A stretch of DNA of 64,000 bases from Actinokineospora pegani (GCF_009745975.1 NZ_WHOL01000098.1:62001-126000), one strand, 5' to 3'; shown: positions 1 to 10,555, counted from the stretch's first letter. The notes: a model not told the origin generated them from the letters alone. A program made the numbers and translations.

Positions 1-1
1 C

Positions 2-1213
2 GGGCTCGGGTACGTGGGGTTGCCGCTGGCCGCGCACGCCTGCGCGGCCGGGTTGACCGTGGTGGGGGTCGACACCGACCCCCGGGTGGTGGACGCGCTG
101 CGCGCGGGCCGCTCCCCGGTGCCCGGCCTGGACACCACCGCGCTGACCCCCGACCAGTTCGTCGCCACCACCGGGTTCGGCGCGGTCGCCGCGGCCGAGG
201 CCGTGGTCATCTGCGTGCCGACCGGGCTGGTCGACGGCGAGCCGGACCTGCGGGCGGTGATCGCCGCGGGTCGCGCGGTCAGCGAGCACCTGCGGCCCGG
301 CACGCTGGTCGTGCTCGAGTCCACCAGCTACCCCGGCACCACCGAGGACGTGCTGCTGCCGCTGTTGCAGGCGCGCGGGCTCATCGGCGGCGTCGACTTC
401 CACCTGGCGTTCTCCCCGGAGCGCATCGACCCGGGCAACGCGGAGTTCGGCCTGCGCAACACCCCCAAGGTCGTCAGCGGGCTGACACCGTTGTGCGCCA
501 AGCGGTGCGCGGCGTTCTACGAGCAGTTCGTCGACACCGTCGTGCCCGCCGCCGGGCTGCGCGAGGCGGAGACGGCCAAGCTGCTGGAGAACACCTACCG
601 CCTGGTCAACATCGCCCTGGTCAACGAGCTGGCGGTGTTCTGCGAGCGGCTCGGGATCGATGTGGCCGACGTGCTGCGCTGCGCGGCCACCAAGCCGTTC
701 GGGTTCCAGGCGTTCCGGCCGGGGCCGGGCGTCGGCGGGCACTGCATCCCGGTCGACCCGCGCTACCTGGCCGACCGGGCGCGGTCCGAGGGCCTGCCGT
801 GCTCGCTGGTCGACGCCGCCCACCAGGTCAACGCGGGCATGCCGGGCCACGTCGCGCGCCGCGCCCGCGACGTGCTCGCCGCCGCGGGCAGCTCCGTGGC
901 CGGGGCGAGGGTCCTGCTCGTCGGGGTCACGTACAAGCCCGACGTGGCCGACCTGCGCCAGACCCCGGCCGTCAGCGTGGCGCGGCGGCTGCGGGCGCTG
1001 GGGGCCGAGGTGTCCTACCACGACCCGCACGCGCCCGCGTTCGTCGTCGACGGCGAGCCGGTGCGGGCCGAGCCGGACCCGGGCGCCCCGGCGGACCTGG
1101 TGGTCCTGCTCCAGGACCACGCCGCGCTCGACCTGCCCGCGCTGGCCCGCGGCCCCCGACCGGTGCTGGACACCAGGGGTGCCCTGGCCGGGGACCACGT
1201 GCACCGCCTCTGA
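2..1213 (+). CDS. Nucleotide-sugar dehydrogenase (UDP-GlcNAc/UDP-ManNAc 6-dehydrogenase type), 5' partial
   Basis: The reading frame is open from base 2 and begins inside the Rossmann motif GLGYVGLPLA, so the true start lies just upstream of the window. The rest is complete. The central helix region LLENTYRLVNIALVNELA is typical of the WecC/TviB branch, and GPGVGGHCIPVDP carries the catalytic Cys that oxidises the C6 alcohol to the carboxylate through a thiohemiacetal. The C-terminal UDP-binding domain follows (VTYKPDVADLRQTPA). Known family role: two-step NAD-dependent oxidation of UDP-HexNAc or UDP-glucose in the cytoplasm for cell-surface polysaccharide. The exact sugar cannot be told from this sequence. 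No partner glycosyltransferase is visible because the window starts here. Confidence 0.9.
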   Translation, partial: GLGYVGLPLAAHACAAGLTVVGVDTDPRVVDALRAGRSPVPGLDTTALTPDQFVATTGFGAVAAAEAVVICVPTGLVDGEPDLRAVIAAGRAVSEHLRPGTLVVLESTSYPGTTEDVLLPLLQARGLIGGVDFHLAFSPERIDPGNAEFGLRNTPKVVSGLTPLCAKRCAAFYEQFVDTVVPAAGLREAETAKLLENTYRLVNIALVNELAVFCERLGIDVADVLRCAATKPFGFQAFRPGPGVGGHCIPVDPRYLADRARSEGLPCSLVDAAHQVNAGMPGHVARRARDVLAAAGSSVAGARVLLVGVTYKPDVADLRQTPAVSVARRLRALGAEVSYHDPHAPAFVVDGEPVRAEPDPGAPADLVVLLQDHAALDLPALARGPRPVLDTRGALAGDHVHRL

Positions 1214-1239
1214 CCCGCCTCGCGGGGCCAGGCCCCGGG

Positions 1240-2703
1240 TCAGGCGGGCTGCGGGCTCGCCTGGAGGTCGTGGACGGCCCAGAGGTACTGCACGGCGTAG
1301 GCGCGCCACGGCCGCCACGCCGCGGCGTGCGCGGCCAGCGACGCCGGGGTGAACGGCAGCCCCAGCGACCGGGCCGCCGCCCGCACGCCGATGTCGCAGG
1401 CCATGAACGCGTCCGGGTCGCCGAGCGCGCGCATCGCGATCGTCTCCACCGTCCAGCGGCCGAACCCGGGCAGCACCTCCAGCCGGGCCCTGGCCCGCTC
1501 CCGGTCCGCGCCGACCCCGAGGTCGATCGCGCCGCCCGCCAGCCCGGTGACCAGGCTGACCATCGAGTCCTTGCGCGCCTTGGGCAGGCCGAAGCGGTCG
1601 GGGTCGACCGCGGCCAGGGTGGCGGGGAGCGGGAACAGGTGGGTCAGCCCGCCGGCCGGGTCATCGATCGGGTCGCCGTGCTCGGCCACCAGCCGCCCGA
1701 TCTGGGTGCGCGCGGCGGCGGGGGACATCTGCTGGCCGATGACGGTCCGGATGGCCAGCTCCGCGCCGTCGACGGTGCGCGGCACGCGCCTGCCCGGGTC
1801 GCGCCGGACGTGCGGGGCCAGCGCCGGGTCGGCGCAGAGCAGGTCGTCGACGGCCACCGGGTCGGCGTCGAGGTCGAGCAGCCTGCGGCAGCGGCTGATG
1901 GCCCGGGACAGGTCGCGCAGGTCGGTCAGGGCCAACTGGCAGGCGATGTGGTCGGTGGTGGGGCGCAGCGTGGCGATGCCGCTGCCGTGCGGCAGCCGCA
2001 GGGTGCGGCGGTAGGCGCCGTCCCGCCACTCCTCGACCCCGGCCACGGCGGTGGCGGCGAGGTGGCCGAACAGGTTGTCCGGGCACAGCGGCTCGCGGAA
2101 GGGCAGCCGCAGCGAGATCACGCCGGGGCTGGCCACCTGCCTGCCCGCGCGCAGCCGCAGCTCGGTGGGCGGCAGCGCGAACACCTCGCGCACGGTGTCG
2201 TTGAACGTCCGGATGCTGCCGAACCCGGCGGCGGCGGCGACCTCGCTCATCGGCAGCGCGGTCGTCTCGATGAGCAGCCGGGCGGTCTGCGCGCGCTGGG
2301 CGCGGGCCAGGGCCAGCGGTCCGGCGCCGAACTCGGCGAGGAGTTGGCGCTCCACCTGGCGCACGCTGTAGCCCAGCCGGGAGGCCAGGCCGGGCACCCC
2401 CGCCCGGTCCACGACGCCGTCGGCGATCAGCCGCATCGCCCTGGCGGCGAGGTCGGCGCGCTCGTTCCACTCGGGCGACCCGGGGGAGGCGTCGGGGCGG
2501 CAGCGCTTGCAGGCGCGGAAGCCGGAGCTCTGCGCGGCGGCGGCGCTCGGGAAGAACACCATGTTCTCCGCCTTGGGCGACATGCTGGGACAGCTCGGGC
2601 GGCAGTAGATGCGCGTGGTGCGGACGGCTGTGAAGAACCAGCCGTCGAACCGCGCGTCCTTGGACCGCACCGCGCGCACGCAGCGATCGAAATCCTCATG
2701 CAC
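1240..2703 (-). CDS. Ada-type regulator fused to AlkA-like DNA-3-methyladenine glycosylase
   Basis: Three domains in order. An N-terminal Ada metal-binding domain has zinc ligands at about C34, C38, C65 and C68 (CRPSC and CKRC); the first Cys is the usual phosphotriester methyl acceptor. An AraC-type HTH spans about residues 85-185. The C-terminal half is AlkA with the HhH segment LPGFGRWTVETIA followed by ACDIGVR, whose Asp is the catalytic position. Known role: sensing methylated DNA and excising 3-methyladenine-type lesions. The start chosen is GTG 2703 (product begins HEDFDRC), matching the usual family N-terminus; the frame is open to 2817, and GTG 2724 is an alternative. The fusion is common in actinobacteria. 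It is convergent with the preceding dehydrogenase. Confidence 0.88.
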   Translation of the reverse strand: MHEDFDRCVRAVRSKDARFDGWFFTAVRTTRIYCRPSCPSMSPKAENMVFFPSAAAAQSSGFRACKRCRPDASPGSPEWNERADLAARAMRLIADGVVDRAGVPGLASRLGYSVRQVERQLLAEFGAGPLALARAQRAQTARLLIETTALPMSEVAAAAGFGSIRTFNDTVREVFALPPTELRLRAGRQVASPGVISLRLPFREPLCPDNLFGHLAATAVAGVEEWRDGAYRRTLRLPHGSGIATLRPTTDHIACQLALTDLRDLSRAISRCRRLLDLDADPVAVDDLLCADPALAPHVRRDPGRRVPRTVDGAELAIRTVIGQQMSPAAARTQIGRLVAEHGDPIDDPAGGLTHLFPLPATLAAVDPDRFGLPKARKDSMVSLVTGLAGGAIDLGVGADRERARARLEVLPGFGRWTVETIAMRALGDPDAFMACDIGVRAAARSLGLPFTPASLAAHAAAWRPWRAYAVQYLWAVHDLQASPQPA

Positions 2704-2901
2704 CCGGCCAAGGATGATGGTCACCCCGTACAGCGTGCTAGCGGTAAAACGACCTGGATGACAACTCGGCCAAAGCGTCGCATTCCCGCTAGCGACTGTG
2801 CGTGCCCACATCCTCACACAGCGCGGCGCGGCACTGTCCCGATCGGATGATCGCGCAGGTTCCCGTGCAGTGTCGAGGAATCCTCTCTCCTTGGCGTCGG
2901 G

Positions 2902-4537
<1,636 letters not shown>

Positions 4538-4541
<4 letters not shown>

Positions 4542-5452
4542 GCCAGCTCCGCCCGCAGCGTCGCCGCGACCTGGGCCACCGCGGCCCGCGCGGCGTCGAA
4601 CAGCGCCAGCCCGCGCAGGAAGTCGTGGGCCTGGCCCTGGTAGCACACCGACACGGTCGGCACCCCGGCCTCGGCCAGCGCGTGCGCGTAGGCCTCGCCC
4701 TCGGTGCGCAGCACGTCGTACTCGGCGGTGACCACCAGCGCGGGCGGCAGCCCGGCCAGGTCGGCGGCCAGCGGCGACAGGTCCGGGTGCGCCCGGTCGT
4801 AGCCCTCGGGGGCGAACCGGTCCCAGCAGTAGCGGCCGTCGGCGAGCTGGACGGCGGCCAGGTCCGGGAGCGCGAACGCCGCCGGGTCCTTGTCCGGGGT
4901 GCCCGGGTCGACCACCGGGTAGATCAGGACCTGGCTGGTGAACCCGGCGCCGACGTCGCGCCAGCGCCGCGCGGTGACCGCGGCGAGGTGCCCGCCCGCG
5001 GAGTCGCCCACGACGGCGACCCGGTGCGGGTCGAGGCCGAACTCCGCGGCCCCGGTCCGGCGCAGCCACAGCACCGCGGTGTCGATGTCCTCGAACGCCG
5101 CCGGGTACGGGTGCTCCGGGGCGAGCCGGTAGTCGATCGCGGCGACCGCGGCCCCGGACAAGGCGGCCAGGTAGCGGCACAGCGGGTCGTAGGTGTCCAG
5201 GCCACCGCCGTTGACCCAGCCCCCGCCGTGCAGGAACACGACCAGCGCCGGGGTGTCCCCGGGCAGGTAGAGCCGCACCGGGACACCGTCCGCGTCCACA
5301 TCGGACACCTTGGCGACCTCCGTGCCCGGCCCGGAGAACGCCGCCGCGCCCTCGGCCAGCGCCGCCCGCAGCCGCGGCAGCGCGTCGTCGCTGACCGCCT
5401 CGCGCGCCGGGGCGGCGGCCAGCACCGCCGCGACCTGGGGGTGCAGGGGCAC
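4538..5452 (-). CDS. Alpha/beta-hydrolase, HSL-type esterase
   Basis: A 304-residue hydrolase of the hormone-sensitive-lipase family. It has the oxyanion-hole motif HGGGW, the nucleophile elbow GDSAGG, a late Asp in TAEYDVLRTEGE and a His in QGQAHDF, giving a complete Ser-Asp-His triad. It probably hydrolyses short-chain esters in the cytoplasm; no signal peptide is present. GTG 5452 is chosen because GGAGG sits 7 bases upstream and the product then starts PLHPQVAAVL, the usual family beginning. GTG 5470, which overlaps the preceding stop, is the alternative. The 3' end overlaps the ABC-F gene by 4 bp, so the two are translationally coupled. Substrate unknown. Confidence 0.9.
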
Positions 5453-5466
5453 CTGGCCACCTCCGC

Positions 5467-5697
5467 TCACTCGGCCGCGCCCCACTCCGGCGGCGGCACC
5501 GCGTCCATGATGTCCGATCGGGAGACCCACTCGGGGACCGGTCCGCCCCCGGGGACCGGGCGCAGCGGCAATCCCATCCCGCGCTGGGGCGGTCCGGCGG
5601 CCACGCCGATCCCGATGAACCTCGCGCGCCCCTTGCTCAGGTCCCAGGTCGCGAAGGTGACCAGCCACCCCGGGGGCGGCCACCCGTCCACTGCCAT
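5467..5697 (-). CDS. Small conserved-looking hypothetical protein
   Basis: A 76-residue protein with no recognised domain. It is Pro-, Gly- and Trp-rich (WPPPGW, WDLSKG, VPEWVSRSD, PPPEWG), soluble, and without a signal sequence. ATG 5697 is preceded by AGGGG at suitable spacing. Its stop falls 15 bp inside the esterase upstream region and overlaps the alternative esterase GTG, so it is the first gene of a three-gene minus-strand operon with the esterase and the ABC-F ATPase. Codon use (G/C at third positions) supports real coding. Function unknown. Confidence 0.6.
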   Translation of the reverse strand: MAVDGWPPPGWLVTFATWDLSKGRARFIGIGVAAGPPQRGMGLPLRPVPGGGPVPEWVSRSDIMDAVPPPEWGAAE

Positions 5698-5999
5698 CCG
5701 ATCCCCTGACCCTCCCCGGCCCCGCGGCTGACGCACCCGGTCAACAGGGCCGCTCTCGATCTTCACCCGGTTGCCCCATTGTGTTGGGCCACCTGTGTGG
5801 TCGCCATCTGATCAGCCTCGTCACCGGTTCGCGGCTCAACAGGTGAGAAATTTGCGTAACCGACTTTCGTAGGGTGCCCCACCTGGGCAAGCCCGATCTA
5901 GCGTTTCGGTTATCGGACGGTGACCTTCAGCGAGGGCTTCGACTAAACGGGGGACCGCCGTTCGATCGTCCCTGCGAGCAAGGAATCGAGGAAATCCCC
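5698..5999. other. Intergenic region between divergent genes, no gene seen
   Basis: About 300 bp between the divergent small-protein operon and the protease gene. It is less GC-rich than its surroundings (for example around 5845-5875) and must hold both promoters. I see no convincing -35/-10 pair, long palindrome or ORF with normal codon use. Confidence 0.5.
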
Positions 6000-7109
6000 A
6001 TGCGCAGAAGTCTTGCCACAGTCGTGGGCCTGGTCGGGCTGGCCGCGACGGCTGTCGTCACCGCGGGAGGCACCGCCTCGGCGGCGCCGGAGGCGCTCGT
6101 CCCGGCGCTGCAACGCGACCTCGGCCTGACCGCCGAGCAGGTGCAGCAGCGCGTGGCCGGTGAGCAGGCCGCCCTGAGCAGGCTCCCGGGCCTGCGCGCG
6201 CTGGCAGGCGACGCCTTCGGCGGGGCCTGGCTGGAGAACGGGTCGCTGGTCGTGTCGCTGACCAGGGCGGACCTGGCCGCGCGGGTCGGCTCCGACGGGG
6301 TGCGGACCCGCGTGGTCGAGCACACCGAGCGGGCGCTGACCGAGGCCAAGGCCGCCATCGATGCCCGGGCCGCCACCGCGCCCAAGGCCGTGACGAGCTG
6401 GTACGTCGACACCAGGGCCAACACCGTGGTGGTCGAGGTGCTCGAGGGCGCCACCGGGGCCGACGTGTCGTCCTTCGTCGAGGCCGCCAAGGCCGCGGGC
6501 CCGGTGCGGGTCGAGGAGACCACCACCGCGCCGCGCACCTACGCGGGCGCCGTGGTCGGCGGCGAGGCGTACTACATCAACGGCGCGGGCCGGTGCTCGA
6601 TCGGCTTCGCCGTGAGCGGCGGCTTCGTCTCCGCGGGCCACTGCGGCAGCACCGGCGACAGCGTGGCCGCGGCCGACGACTCGGCGCTGGGCACCTTCGC
6701 GGGCTCGTCGTTCCCGGGCAACGACTACTCCTACGTGCGCACCACCTCGTCGTGGTCGGCCTCGCCCGTGGTCAGCGGCTACGGCAACGGCGACGTCACC
6801 GTGACCGGCTCCGCCGAGGCGGCGACCGGCGCGAGCATCTGCCGATCCGGCTCCACCACCGGCTGGCACTGCGGCTCGGTCGGTCCGAAGAACCAGACGG
6901 TCAACTACGCCGAGGGCAGCGTCTCCGGCCTGACCGAGACCGACGTCTGCGCCGAGCCGGGCGACTCCGGCGGCGCGTGGGTGTCGGGCTCGCAGGCCCA
7001 GGGCGTCACCTCCGGCGGGTCGGGCAACTGCACCTCGGGCGGCACGACCTACTTCCAGCCCGTGTCCGAGATCCTGGGTGCCTACGGTCTGTCGCTGACC
7101 ACCGGCTGA
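6000..7109 (+). CDS. Secreted serine protease, alpha-lytic/streptogrisin (S1E) family preproenzyme
   Basis: 369 residues. A signal peptide (MRRSLAT..., cleavage near ASAAPEA) is followed by an alpha-lytic-protease-type pro-domain (about residues 30-180; ADLAARVG, WYVDTRANTVVVEV) that folds the enzyme and is then removed. The mature protease begins near AGAVVGGEAYY. The catalytic triad is visible: His in SAGHCGS, Asp in GNDYSYV, Ser in EPGDSGGAW. Paired Cys residues (CSIG/GHCG, CRSG/WHCG, DVC/GNC) match the family's disulfides. It is exported and self-activated, and likely degrades extracellular protein. ATG 6000 follows GAGG, and a strong hairpin terminator lies 15 bp past the stop, so it is monocistronic. 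Confidence 0.93.
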   Translation: MRRSLATVVGLVGLAATAVVTAGGTASAAPEALVPALQRDLGLTAEQVQQRVAGEQAALSRLPGLRALAGDAFGGAWLENGSLVVSLTRADLAARVGSDGVRTRVVEHTERALTEAKAAIDARAATAPKAVTSWYVDTRANTVVVEVLEGATGADVSSFVEAAKAAGPVRVEETTTAPRTYAGAVVGGEAYYINGAGRCSIGFAVSGGFVSAGHCGSTGDSVAAADDSALGTFAGSSFPGNDYSYVRTTSSWSASPVVSGYGNGDVTVTGSAEAATGASICRSGSTTGWHCGSVGPKNQTVNYAEGSVSGLTETDVCAEPGDSGGAWVSGSQAQGVTSGGSGNCTSGGTTYFQPVSEILGAYGLSLTTG

Positions 7110-7123
7110 CCTGCGCGTCCACA

Positions 7124-7152
7124 CCGCCCCCGGGGGAAGCCCCCGGGGGCGG
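7124..7152 (+). terminator. Strong terminator hairpin after the protease gene
   Basis: A perfect 13-bp stem (arms 7124-7136 and 7140-7152) closes a 3-base AAG loop 15 bp past the protease stop codon. There is no long T-tract, as is usual in high-GC actinobacteria. Confidence 0.85.
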
Positions 7153-7311
7153 TCCGCGGCTCGAAGTGCGGCCAGCAGGCGGTCCACATCGGACTCGGCG
7201 GCGCGGGGCGGCGCCCGCTCATCGCGGCCCCTCCGTCGATGCCGGAGAGCGCCCCCGCACCCGCGCCAGGTCGTGTCCGACCACCACACCACCCCCAGTC
7301 CACGTAGAGTG

Positions 7312-7728
7312 ATGACTATGGCGACAGGCCGTGAGTCCAACCTCCGCGTCGGCACGAACGACCGGGAAGCCGCGGTGGCGGCCCTGGGCACCCACCTGGC
7401 CGAAGGCCGCCTGGACATAACCGAGTACACAGCCCGCTGCGAGGCCGCCACCACCGCCACCACCCGCGGCGACCTCCTGGACCTCTTCGAGGACCTCCCG
7501 GCGCCGCTGCCGGTCTTCGGCCCCCGAACCCCCAAGTCCGAGGTCACCCGCGTCCCCGACGACAACCCGCTGATCGAGAAGACCAATCCCCGCCGCACCA
7601 AGGTCTTGGTGCTCAGCGTCCTCGGGGTGGCGGTCGCAGCGGTGATCACCGTCGCCGCGGTCACGTCGACCTGGTGGGCAGTGGCCCCCATCCTCCTGCT
7701 GGGCTTCGTCTTCATCTTCGCCAGTTAG
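7312..7728 (+). CDS. DUF1707 (SHOCT-like) membrane-anchored protein
   Basis: 138 residues. The N-terminal 60 match the DUF1707 pattern: LRVGTNDREAAVAALGTHLAEGRLDITEYTARC, then TTRGDLLDLFEDLP. A basic linker (PRRTK) precedes two hydrophobic segments at the C-terminus (about 95-135), giving a membrane anchor with the domain in the cytoplasm. Function of the family is unknown; these proteins are widespread in actinobacteria, often near kinases or stress genes. ATG 7312 or 7318 are both possible starts. No neighbour on the same strand within operon distance. Confidence 0.8.
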   Translation: MTMATGRESNLRVGTNDREAAVAALGTHLAEGRLDITEYTARCEAATTATTRGDLLDLFEDLPAPLPVFGPRTPKSEVTRVPDDNPLIEKTNPRRTKVLVLSVLGVAVAAVITVAAVTSTWWAVAPILLLGFVFIFAS

Positions 7729-7853
7729 CACGCGCCCCCCGCCGGCGAAGCCGCACCCCAACCGTTGTTTGAGAGAGTTCACCCCTATCGAGCACCGCCT
7801 TCAAAGATGGTGTGGACTGCCGAGCACCACCAACAGCAGGAAAGGCATGACCG

Positions 7854-8735
7854 CTAGTCCTCTGCCGCGGCTGCCGACTCTCCGAAAATGGCCGGCTCCA
7901 CCCGGAAGTGCCGAACCGCCCCCGCCCGCCCGGCACTGCACGTCAACGGCGAATCAGCCTCCTCGAACCGAGCAGAGACCTCCACCCCCTCCGCGACCCC
8001 CGCCAACCGCACCCGCCACCGATCCCGCCCCAGGGCCTCCACCGACACCGGCGCCAACGCCGACACCGACCGCTCCCCCACCCGCCCCCGCACATGGAAC
8101 TCCGCCGCCTGCGCGGGAGCCGACACCGTCGACCGCCCCCGCACGTGCTCCAAGACCAACCGCCCGGCCGCCAACTCCGACACCACCTCCCCCACCGACT
8201 CCGGCGTCACCTTCCCGAAGTACAGCCCCGACGGCAGCGCCACCAGGTTGGCCGCGAACCGGTCCCCGCCCACGTGCGAGCACTCCCAGGTCTCCGAGGG
8301 GTGCGACAGCGCCAGAGCCGCGGCCACCGGCCGTCCCCGGATCGCACAGCAAGCGTCATGCCGCCCATGCGTGCACACCAGGTACACCGGCTCCGAAGAC
8401 GCGACCCCCGAGCGCCAAGGCGCGGACAACAGCGCAGCCGGGTCGGTGAACGTCGACCACCACGACGTCCCAGCCACCGAGTCGACGAAGGCCCACCGCA
8501 GCGGCCCGTCAGCGGCGGTCCGCCCGGGCCGCCGGATCAACAGCACCCGCGTCCCCGTGCCGCGAACCCGCTCCGCCAACCCCTCGACCACCTCGACGGG
8601 CAGGTCGCAATCGCGCCAGGGATCAGGTCCCCAGGCGCGGGGTTGTTCGATCAGGAGCCAGGTCGAGACCGGTGGGGCGGTGCCTTCCTGGGGATCGCCG
8701 CGGCGGGTGCAGGCGGCGGCGCAGCGTTCGGTCAT
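7854..8735 (-). CDS. Sucrase/ferredoxin-like protein (thioredoxin-fold [2Fe-2S] type)
   Basis: 293 residues. The signature CTHGRHDACC, followed by the block WECSHVGGDRFAANLVALPSGLYFGKV, is diagnostic of the sucrase/ferredoxin-like family, whose thioredoxin-like fold usually carries a [2Fe-2S] cluster. The N-terminus also has Cys residues (ERCAAACTRR). No signal peptide. The likely role is cytoplasmic electron transfer, but the partner is unknown. The ATG at 8735 overlaps the stop of the JmjC/cupin gene (ATGA), so the two are translationally coupled. I infer that it may supply electrons to the iron oxygenase encoded just upstream. Confidence 0.85.
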   Translation of the reverse strand: MTERCAAACTRRGDPQEGTAPPVSTWLLIEQPRAWGPDPWRDCDLPVEVVEGLAERVRGTGTRVLLIRRPGRTAADGPLRWAFVDSVAGTSWWSTFTDPAALLSAPWRSGVASSEPVYLVCTHGRHDACCAIRGRPVAAALALSHPSETWECSHVGGDRFAANLVALPSGLYFGKVTPESVGEVVSELAAGRLVLEHVRGRSTVSAPAQAAEFHVRGRVGERSVSALAPVSVEALGRDRWRVRLAGVAEGVEVSARFEEADSPLTCSAGRAGAVRHFRVEPAIFGESAAAAED

Positions 8736-9976
8736 CCGGGGACGAGGACCCCCTCGCGGAGTAGGCGGCGGACGAGGACGAGCTGGTCGGCGTCGTCCAG
8801 GCCGGGCAGGGTGCCGACCACGGCGGTCGCGCCGGTGAGCAGGGCGTTGAGGGCGGGAGTGGTCGAGGCGGGCAGCGACAGGTTGTTGCCGGGGACGTCG
8901 AGGACGCAGCGGTCGCCCGCGGAGGTCACGCGGTGGCGCAGGCCGGGGCGCAGGCGGACCCGGGCCCCGATGACGAGGTCCTGCGCGGCGGCGACCTGGG
9001 CCAGCGGCGCCAGGGGGGCGGGGCGCGTGCCCTTCCACACCCGGTCGCGCACCCGGCCAGCGACGTCGGCGGGTGAGGCACTGCCCACGGCGCGAGTCAG
9101 AGTCGCAGCAGCAGCGGCGACGAACGGCGCGAGAGCGTCCGGGTCAGCCACATCGACACCCAGCGGCAGCGAGGCGCGCAAGTCGGCGTCAGAGCCCGCG
9201 ATAGTCAGAAGAGCCTCAGCCAGCGCGTACTGGGTCATCACATGCACGCCAACGGTCAGATGCGCCGACACCTCACCCAGCGCGCGCGCCGAGTGCAGAT
9301 AGCCGCGAGGGAGATAGAGCGCGTCACCGGGGCGCAGGACCTCATCGATGAGAGGCGCCTCCGAGGCGCGAGCAGCCACAGCGGCAGCGTGCTGGTCCCA
9401 GGGCTGGTTGCGCAATGGGTCGGGGTGGACCGGTTCGTGCACCATCCACCGCTTCTCGCCCGCGACCTGTAGCACGAACACGTCGTGCACGTCGTAGTGG
9501 GCCGAGAAGCCCTGTGAGGACGCCGGGGTGATGTAGGCGTTGACCTGCGCGGGGTGGCCCAAGTCGGCCGAGAGCGCGGAGCAGAAGTCGATGATGGGGG
9601 GCCACAGCCGGTGCAGACCTTGCAACACGAGGGTCGAGCCCTCGTCGAACAGCCTGGCCACCTTGTCGTCGGCGACCTGGTCGCCGATCTCGGCCCCGAC
9701 GCCACCGCCCGCGGTGAACTGGGCCGAGGAGAGGACCGAGCCGTTCTTGGCCACCCGCAGGAACGGGGTGCGCAGGCCGCGCCGCGAGAGCAGCTCGTCG
9801 ACGTCGGTCAGGGTCAGCAGGTCCTCGAACGCCTTCGGGAGCGCCTCCGCCGAACTCAGCAGCGGCGCGCGGCCCCAGAAATCACCCGCGAACACGTCGG
9901 GGTCGATGGCCACGCACCGGCGCAGGGCCGGGCGGTCCGCCACCGCGGACCGCCCGGCGGCAGAGGGCGCACTCAC
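8732..9976 (-). CDS. JmjC/cupin-type Fe(II)/2-oxoglutarate oxygenase
   Basis: 414 residues. The JmjC barrel has an iron facial triad: H160 and D162 in SAHYDVHD and a distal His at about 228 (GYLHSA, just after LYLPRG). A basic residue in VAGEKRW is consistent with 2-oxoglutarate binding. The architecture is that of the ribosomal-oxygenase/L16 arginine hydroxylase group, whose members hydroxylate Arg or His in proteins; a C-terminal winged-helix-like region follows. The GTG start at 9976 overlaps the stop of the repeat-protein gene (GTGA), so the two are translated together. The Asp/His-rich repeat protein is therefore the obvious candidate substrate, by inference only. Confidence 0.87.
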   Translation of the reverse strand: MSAPSAAGRSAVADRPALRRCVAIDPDVFAGDFWGRAPLLSSAEALPKAFEDLLTLTDVDELLSRRGLRTPFLRVAKNGSVLSSAQFTAGGGVGAEIGDQVADDKVARLFDEGSTLVLQGLHRLWPPIIDFCSALSADLGHPAQVNAYITPASSQGFSAHYDVHDVFVLQVAGEKRWMVHEPVHPDPLRNQPWDQHAAAVAARASEAPLIDEVLRPGDALYLPRGYLHSARALGEVSAHLTVGVHVMTQYALAEALLTIAGSDADLRASLPLGVDVADPDALAPFVAAAAATLTRAVGSASPADVAGRVRDRVWKGTRPAPLAPLAQVAAAQDLVIGARVRLRPGLRHRVTSAGDRCVLDVPGNNLSLPASTTPALNALLTGATAVVGTLPGLDDADQLVLVRRLLREGVLVPG

Positions 9977-10383
9977 CTGCCCGCTCCGCCGTCCGCCCCA
10001 CCGTCCGCACCGCCATCAGCGCCACCGTCGGCGCCGCCGTCGTGGCCGCCCGGGGTGCCCGACGCACCGTGGTCGGCCGTGCCCGCGCCGCTGTCGGCCG
10101 GGCCGTGGTGGGAGCCCGCGCCGGAGTCCGCGCCACCGTCGGCACCACCATCGGCGCCACCGTCGTGACCACCGGGAACGCCGGAGGCGCCGTGGTCGGC
10201 CGTGCCCGAGGCGCCGCTGTCCGCACCGCCGTCGGCGCCGCCATCGGCCCCGCCGTCCGCGCCGCCGTCGTGGCCGCCCGGGGTGCCCGACGCACCGTGG
10301 TCGGCCTTGCCCGCAGCACTGTCGGCAGGCCCCTCGGACCCGCCGATGTGTCCACTGCGGATGTCGTCGTCTTCCAGGGACAT
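9973..10383 (-). CDS. Gly/Asp/His-rich repeat protein (GGAD/GGHD repeats)
   Basis: 136 residues and strongly low-complexity. A short acidic leader (MSLEDDDIRSGHIGG) is followed by three repeats at about 27-61, 62-102 and 103-136. Each opens ADHGASG(T/V)PGGHDGG and continues with three to five GGAD units; a HHG insert occurs in the second. There is no hydrophobic segment and no Cys. ATG 10383 follows a very strong AAGGAGG at 4 bases. The stop overlaps the start of the JmjC oxygenase. Short DGGADGG-repeat proteins recur in Streptomyces and relatives, as I recall, with no established function. It could be a modified peptide precursor, a metal-binding protein or a structural protein. Confidence is high that it is expressed and low on function. 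Confidence 0.85.
   Translation of the reverse strand: MSLEDDDIRSGHIGGSEGPADSAAGKADHGASGTPGGHDGGADGGADGGADGGADSGASGTADHGASGVPGGHDGGADGGADGGADSGAGSHHGPADSGAGTADHGASGTPGGHDGGADGGADGGADGGADGGAGR
10033..10306 (-). repeat. Three 46-bp DNA repeats inside the GGAD-repeat gene
   Basis: Copies at 10033-10078 and 10261-10306 are identical over 46 bp; the middle copy at 10156-10201 is diverged. They encode the ADHGASG-PGGHDGG blocks. Identical outer copies suggest recent gene conversion or duplication within the gene. Confidence 0.9.
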
Positions 10384-10555
10384 AACGCCTCCTTGCGCTC
10401 TGAGGTGGCGATCTGCCACTGCGGGTGTCTTACCCCGATCGGCGGCATTCCATGCCTGTGACCAGTCCCCCTCGCCCCGATCGGGCGGCGACCGCCGCGC
10501 GGGCCGCGCGCCCGGTATGGTCGCTGACAGCGGGCGCGGCACAGGCGGAGGTGGC

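Noticed and set aside
493-2850. Plus-strand ORF of 785 codons over the dehydrogenase and Ada-AlkA genes
   Set aside because: Arg/Gly/Pro-rich nonsense composition typical of out-of-frame reading in high-GC DNA; two well-recognised genes occupy the region in other frames.
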